Source of the DNA: an uncultured Treponema sp.
Lineage (GTDB): Bacteria > Spirochaetota > Spirochaetia > Treponematales > Treponemataceae
Assembly: GCA_905372235.1 (NCBI GenBank)
Contig: CAJPOF010000046.1
Span: forward strand, 1 to 19,767
Reading direction: 5' to 3'
Length of the DNA stretch: 19,767 nt
Part shown: positions 15,953 to 19,767 of the stretch, piece by piece
Layout of the letters: each line of letters begins with the position of its first letter
How positions within the stretch are numbered: position 1 is the first letter of the stretch
Made by a program: the position numbers and the translations under genes
Notes under the pieces: model-generated
Told to the model about the DNA's origin: nothing
The model's database searches: none
The model's input: only the letters and a program-made list of their open reading frames with translations

Positions 15953-16058
15953 CAAGTGATGAACAAAGGAAGACACCCAGTATAGGAGTAAGGGCAGGTT
16001 CTTGCAGCCTGAGACAGTTGTTTCAAATCCAACCGCCTTTGTTCATCTTATTTTTTTT
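15953..16058 (+). ncRNA. Possible small RNA with tRNA-like cloverleaf and terminator-like end
   Basis: GATGAACAAAGG (15958-15969) pairs perfectly with CCTTTGTTCATC (16036-16047) and is followed after TTA by eight T. Inside are three hairpins in tRNA order: CCC/GGG around AGTATAGGAGTAA (D-arm-like), CAGGT/GCCTG around a 7-base loop TCTTGCA, and GTTGT/CCAAC around TTCAAAT (T-arm-like, one mismatch). Counting a conventional acceptor gives about 76 bases. Against a normal tRNA: the anticodon loop lacks T33, the acceptor tail is not CCA, and two acceptor pairs fail when only seven are used. It could be a decayed tRNA, a tRNA-mimicking RNA, or chance. Its 3' end is antisense to the last codons of the gpF remnant. 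Confidence 0.35.
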
Positions 16059-17213
16059 AATTCCAAGATGCGTTTATATTCATCAATGCCGGAATCCCCT
16101 TCCATATTCAAATAATACATGGAGTCGATTTTAGGAAGCTTCAAGAATCGTTCCTTAGCCATGACATCGACGGCGATTTTTACATATTGCAAGTCAGAAA
16201 GTTTTTTTAGAAAAAGCAGGGTAGATTTTTCTTTTTTGAACTCCCAATACACATCAGCGTCCGCCAAATAATCCAAAAGGTTTTTCCAGTCCTGCGGAAG
16301 CGGAGCGTTTCCGGCAGCCGTATGACGTTTCAGAAATTTCTCGCTGGTTATTAAACTTTGCTCAAGCACAATGACGTTCCGCACGGACGCATCGATTCCC
16401 TTTGTGCGCAAAAAGTCGGTTATCTTCCTGTCAAAGAACCCTACCGCCGTTGTGTTCGTTTTGTCGATGCGTTTCAGAGACTTGTTCCTGTACGCCTCGT
16501 CTACGAAGGCAGAAAGCTCGTCCCGGTAGATTGTCGAAGTCTGCAGCGTCTTTATAACGCCGTCGACCGCTTGCGGCATTTCAGACTGCGCTTTTTTCAG
16601 GCACTCCTGAAGCACTGGTATAATGCGCCCTGTTTGCCCTTGATTCCAGTTAAAACCCGGCGTGATACCTTTAGACAGTCTTTCAATCGTTCCTTTTCGC
16701 TCGTTAAAATAATTTCGATAAATATCCGGAGGTGCTTCCGTTTTTATACGGAGCGTTCCGCCGCCCGAGCCGTCGGTCGCAGGAGGAACATTTATGCCCT
16801 CGCTTTCATAGCGTTGTTTTCTAGCTTCCGTAACCGCACGGGTAAAGCACTTGCACCCGTAACCGTTCGGCGGAAAGTGATTATTCCAGAATGGGTCATT
16901 TTTCGGCAAAATAAGACCATCCCACGCAAGGTGCTGCTCTCGATGCTTTTGACTGTTGCCGACTCTGTACATTAAATACGGGTGAAGCTCGCTTGTCATC
17001 GTGCGCTCGTACTGCGCCTTCTGGTATGCGCTTCGTAGATTGACGCTGTAGATAGTCCTAAGCCTTCGGTCGCTTCCAAGTTGCGCATCGACATTTCGCC
17101 CGGTCAGCGGATCAGTCATCGTCCGCCGACCCCACCAGCCTTTTTTCATAAGGGTTGGCTTTAAGTCCTTCTTGAAATGCTCAAAAGATTGCCCGCCCCC
17201 TCCCTTATTACAA
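16043..17213 (-). pseudogene. 5'-truncated Mu gpF-like head morphogenesis gene with PBECR-like C-terminal domain
   Basis: The frame is open into the preceding MCP2 gene, but phage similarity begins near QSFEHFKKDL, about 30 bases after the MCP2 stop, without a start codon or SD; the first in-frame ATG is at 17149 in MKKGWWGRR. The Mu F domain is clear: NLRSAYQKAQYE, then WDGLILP and HFPPNGYGCKCFTRAVTEAR. A full gene normally carries 60-100 more N-terminal residues, so the 5' end is lost. The last 130 residues (GFFDRKITDFLRTKGI, LPQDWKNLLDYLADADVYWE, STLLFLKKL, then YVKIAVDV) resemble the PBECR nuclease-like domains fused to gpF proteins in many prophages, proposed to enter the host with phage DNA. 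Both domains may still be translated from an internal start. Confidence 0.75.
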
Positions 17214-19213
17214 CTATACTTTAAACTTCCCAACCTCCGACGCAAGACTATCTATGCTGCCTTTATTTTTTCTTGCAAGATTGTTCACCTCTTGCACTGC
17301 GTTGTTAATCTGCTGAACGCCCGCCGCCATTTCGTTCATGCTGTCTTTGATGACGGCGGTAAGTCCGTCGAGTTTGCGCATCTCTTCGGCGACTCCTTTT
17401 CCGCCGACCAGCATCTCCTCCGAGCCGCTTTTTACTTCCGCAGTTACTGCGCTGATGTTCTTGATAGCCTCAAGCACTTCGTGGCTGCCGTTCTCCTGCT
17501 CGCGCATTGCGGCGGTCAGTTCGGCACTCATTCCTCGGACATTTTCCGAAAGCTGGAAGATTGAGTTGAATTTTTCTTCCACGATTTTTGAACTTTCGGA
17601 CAAACCTTTTATATCGTCGCTAAGTTTTTTGAGCGTATCGGTAATCGTTTTCCCTTGGACACTCGATTCTTCCGCCAACTTTCTGATTTCGTCGGCGACC
17701 ACGGCGAAACCTTTTCCCGTTTCGCCCGCATGTGCCGCCTCGATTGCAGCGTTCATCGCAAGAAGGTTCGTTTGCCTTGCAATATTTTGAATAACGCTGG
17801 AAGCCTCAATCAAACCGCCTGATTCATCGGCGATTTTCTGCGTAACACTATTCGAGGTGAGCAAAGTAGTCTTGCCTTCCGAGGTGGCAGCAGCAAGCGC
17901 TTTTACCATATTGTCGCTTTTTTCAAGCGAATTCGTAATCGAAGCAATGTTCGAAACCATCTGTTCAACGGAGGCGGACGACTGCACCACGCTAGCCGAC
18001 TGCGTTTCTATGCTGCCGTTTAAGTTTTCTATCGTTCGGATAATTTCTTCGATTGTGCCGGCGGTTTCGGTAACGCTCGCAGCTTGCGTCAACGCCTGCT
18101 GTTTTCGCCCACGGAACGAATGGATGTGCCGATTTTTGAAATCGTTTCGTTAAAATACGAAGCAAGGTCCGCGATTTCGTCATTGCCATTTATCGGAAGA
18201 CGAACGGTCAAGTCGCCCTCGCCTTGCGCAATATTTTTGAGCGCAGCGACAATCGTCTGAATAGGTTTTATAATCATCCTAGCGACAATATATACGGCTA
18301 TAACCGCAACAATTAAAATTATCGCGCCGATTGCAAACATCGAAATACGCAACGTGTTGACGGTATCCATAAACTCGTCGCGGGGCGCATTTATGATGAC
18401 CGTCCAGTCGGTGGTTTTCAGCGTGGCATAAGAAGCGATTTTGTTTACGCCTCCATATTTATAAAAATCTATCGAAGGGTCATCGATTTCCACTGCCATT
18501 TTTTCAAACTCCGCAAGAGAAGCAAGTTTTTTGTCCGTCCTTGCCATTTCCTGCGCATTTTCCATTTTTTCTACCCTATCGGTCAGCCTTGTGGCTATTG
18601 TCGTTCCCGTTGCGCCAAGAACATAGCAATAACCCGTCTTTCCAACAACAATGTCTTTGATGCTGTCGGACAACCACAAGCCCGGAATAGTAGCAACAAT
18701 ACTTGCAATGCGGTTGTTGTTATCGTCAAGCACAGGAACTACAACCGCCATAACCAACTGGTGCAGAATTATCGAGACAAATGGTTCGGAAAAATATTCA
18801 TTTCCGCCTTGGGAATTTTTATACCAATCCAAAGATGTAATATCTTTTTTCGTGCCATCTGTCAGATAAAGGAATCCCTGCGGATCTGCAATATTAAGCT
18901 GCAAAATATCTTTGTTAAACGAAGCTTCATGATCCAAAAGCGCACTTTTCGCCATATAGGATATTTCAGGATTTCTGAACGCCGGCATACGTGCGATTCC
19001 GTGAAGGAACTGCCAAAACGCCGTGATACGACCATCAACGATTTCCGCAGTGTCGGTTGCTTTTTCAATGAGCTGCGCCTCCACCTTTTCCGTGACGGCT
19101 TTGCGTGCAATGCGGACCGCAAGCAATCCTTCAACAAGAGAAGCCATCGCAACCAGCGCACCGAAAATAAAAATCAACTTGTTCTTTAATGAAGATTTCT
19201 TTGCCATAACCAT
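17214..19213 (-). pseudogene. Frameshifted methyl-accepting chemotaxis protein, MCP2
   Basis: The first frame (18089-19213, 374 residues) has TM1 at about 13-33, a dCache-like sensor, TM2 and HAMP (GDLTVRLPINGNDEIADL), then ends SVGENSRR-stop at 18089. The second frame (to 17214) resumes at QQALTQAASVTET and holds the complete signalling tip and C-terminus. Aligned to MCP1, the join at about 18101/18102 lacks 100 bp, which is not a multiple of three, so the product would be a membrane sensor without output. AAGGAG precedes two possible starts, ATG 19213 (4 bases) and ATG 19207 (10 bases). The third codon positions differ widely from MCP1, so it is an older paralogue, not a recent copy. An assembly deletion is the main alternative. 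Confidence 0.8.
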
Positions 19214-19259
19214 AAAACTCCTTATCGGACTTTTGGCTTTATCCGATATTCCAATTTTA

Positions 19260-19288
19260 ACTCTAAATTTAGAGTTTTAGTTTGTCAA
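19260..19288 (-). promoter_or_regulatory. Promoter of MCP2
   Basis: On the minus strand, perfect TTGACA (19288-19283), 17-bp spacer, TAGAGT (19265-19260). The start would lie near 19253, about 40 bases before the gene. The -10 lies inside the palindrome at 19261-19274. Confidence 0.6.
19261..19274. promoter_or_regulatory. Operator-like palindrome 1
   Basis: CTCTAAATTTAGAG is a perfect 14-bp palindrome overlapping the MCP2 -10 box. Binding there should block the MCP2 promoter. It is the likely site of the XRE protein encoded 69 bases away (inference). Confidence 0.6.
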
Positions 19289-19299
19289 TTATACAACTA

Positions 19300-19313
19300 C
19301 TCTAAATACAGAG
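19300..19313. promoter_or_regulatory. Operator-like palindrome 2
   Basis: CTCTAAATACAGAG matches palindrome 1 except at two positions, with its centre 39 bp away. On the plus strand it covers the place expected for the -10 of the XRE gene (TAAATA at 19303-19308), downstream of TTGTCA at 19282-19287, so autoregulation is likely. Confidence 0.6.
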
Positions 19314-19342
19314 CAAATAAAAGAATTTTTTAATTCATTAAA

Positions 19343-19549
19343 ATGACTAAAGACGTAGAGAACGTAATCGATAAAATACGCAAATTCCGCACTGAAAAAA
19401 ACATTTCGATAGTCCGACTTTCGGTTGAATCCGGCATATCCAGAAGTCATCTTTTTTATATAGAAAGCAAACGCACAATTCCGTCTTTGGAAACATTAAG
19501 CAAAATCGCAGAAGCCATGCAGCTTCAACTGAAAGATTTTTTTATTTAG
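19343..19549 (+). CDS. XRE-family helix-turn-helix regulator
   Basis: A 68-residue protein that is nearly all HTH_3/Cro-C1 domain: helix 1 VIDKIRKFRTEKN, helix 2 SIVRLSVESG, recognition helix SRSHLFYIESKR, then PSLETLSKIAEAM and QLKDFFI. It has no effector or dimerisation domain beyond the fold, like small phage or toxin-antitoxin regulators and stand-alone repressors. The ATG has no clear SD (only AAAAGA about 20 bases upstream), so translation may be weak or the message short-leadered. It is divergent from MCP2 and shares a promoter region with two matching palindromes, so it probably represses itself and MCP2. Confidence 0.9.
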   Translation: MTKDVENVIDKIRKFRTEKNISIVRLSVESGISRSHLFYIESKRTIPSLETLSKIAEAMQLQLKDFFI

Positions 19550-19588
19550 TACGGGAATCAATATCGTGCGGAGAAGATAGTCTAAATG

Positions 19589-19620
19589 TTGAGTTATTTT
19601 ATTTTTTATAAATATCTCAA
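19589..19620. other. A/T-rich hairpin after the XRE gene
   Basis: TTGAGTTATTT (19589-19599) pairs with AAATATCTCAA (19610-19620), 11 bp with one mismatch, 40 bases after the XRE stop codon. It could be a weak end structure; no T-run follows. Confidence 0.35.
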
Positions 19621-19663
19621 ACATCTTTCCTAAAAAATTAAAATATGAAGATACCCCTGGATT

Positions 19664-19685
19664 CCAAAGGATGGTAATCCTTTGG
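19664..19685. repeat. Perfect short hairpin
   Basis: CCAAAGGAT (19664-19672), loop GGTA, ATCCTTTGG (19677-19685). It is adjacent to another hairpin at 19709-19760. Confidence 0.5.
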
Positions 19686-19708
19686 TCGTGCCCAAGGAAG
19701 GAGGGTTC

Positions 19709-19760
19709 TCAAGGGAGGAAAACTGCGGGCTTCGAACTCCGAGCTGGTTTCCTCCCTTGA
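19709..19760. repeat. Thirteen-base inverted repeat at the window end
   Basis: TCAAGGGAGGAAA (19709-19721) pairs perfectly with TTTCCTCCCTTGA (19748-19760) around a GC-rich 26-base core. Seven A follow on the plus strand, which is the wrong sense for a terminator in either direction. It may be an element end or the start of a structured RNA continuing past the window. Confidence 0.5.
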
Positions 19761-19767
19761 AAAAAAG

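Noticed and set aside
15782..15976. Minus-strand open frame of 64 codons between the gpF remnant and the holin-like gene
   Set aside because: It begins with GTG inside the tRNA-like structure without a ribosome site, and the product resembles nothing I know.
17214..17245. Start of the gpF gene at TTG 17245
   Set aside because: The first residues (RRRLGSLKYS) are the MCP2 3' end read out of frame, not phage protein.

Overview
The window most likely comes from a spirochaete, probably Treponema. This is inference from protein style: two Cache-HAMP chemoreceptors, an M30-type zinc-peptidase lipoprotein, a Ppx/GppA-HD protein beside polyphosphate kinase, and frequent GTG starts behind strong GGAGG ribosome sites. 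No rRNA or standard marker gene is present to settle the genus.

Layout. 1-2267: promoter and intact chemoreceptor (MCP1). 2268-2778: gene-free and packed with hairpins, holding three full copies and one partial copy of an interspersed double-hairpin repeat; another copy lies at 14301-14393. 2779-5082 (minus): a GatB-like tRNA-amidotransferase subunit fused to a type I asparaginase domain, with substitutions at key positions of both active sites. 5210-11869 (plus): a tight four-gene operon, every gene starting with GTG: a GH63/MGH1-like glycosidase-fold protein, Ppx/GppA-HD, polyphosphate kinase, and an OLD-type ATPase-TOPRIM protein. 11920-13951 (minus): an M30-like peptidase lipoprotein followed by a small secreted protein.

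14345-17213 (minus) is a decayed Mu-like prophage fragment. It holds a 5'-truncated gpF head-morphogenesis gene with a C-terminal PBECR-like nuclease-type extension, a two-helix holin-like protein, a DUF4406 protein, a tail-assembly-chaperone-like protein, and a signal-peptide gene broken by a 7-bp tandem duplication. A tRNA-like structure closed by a 12-bp stem and followed by eight T (about 15953-16058, plus) overlaps the gpF 3' end and may be a small RNA gene. The fragment abuts the stop codon of a second chemoreceptor (MCP2, 17214-19213, minus), which is frameshifted by a deletion of about 100 bp relative to MCP1.

MCP2 faces a small XRE regulator (19343-19549, plus). Their shared promoter region has back-to-back -35 boxes and two CTCTAAAT-type palindromes, one over the MCP2 -10, the expected arrangement for operators of the XRE protein. 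The last 218 bases hold three hairpins and no gene.

How the genes fit together: the 5210-11869 operon joins polyphosphate synthesis and hydrolysis with an OLD-like nuclease and a probable carbohydrate-binding or carbohydrate-cleaving protein, which suggests a stress or defence role (inference). The strongest candidate for something undescribed is the GatB-asparaginase fusion with two eroded active sites. Next come the covarying repeat family, the tRNA-like RNA and the polyphosphate-OLD operon.
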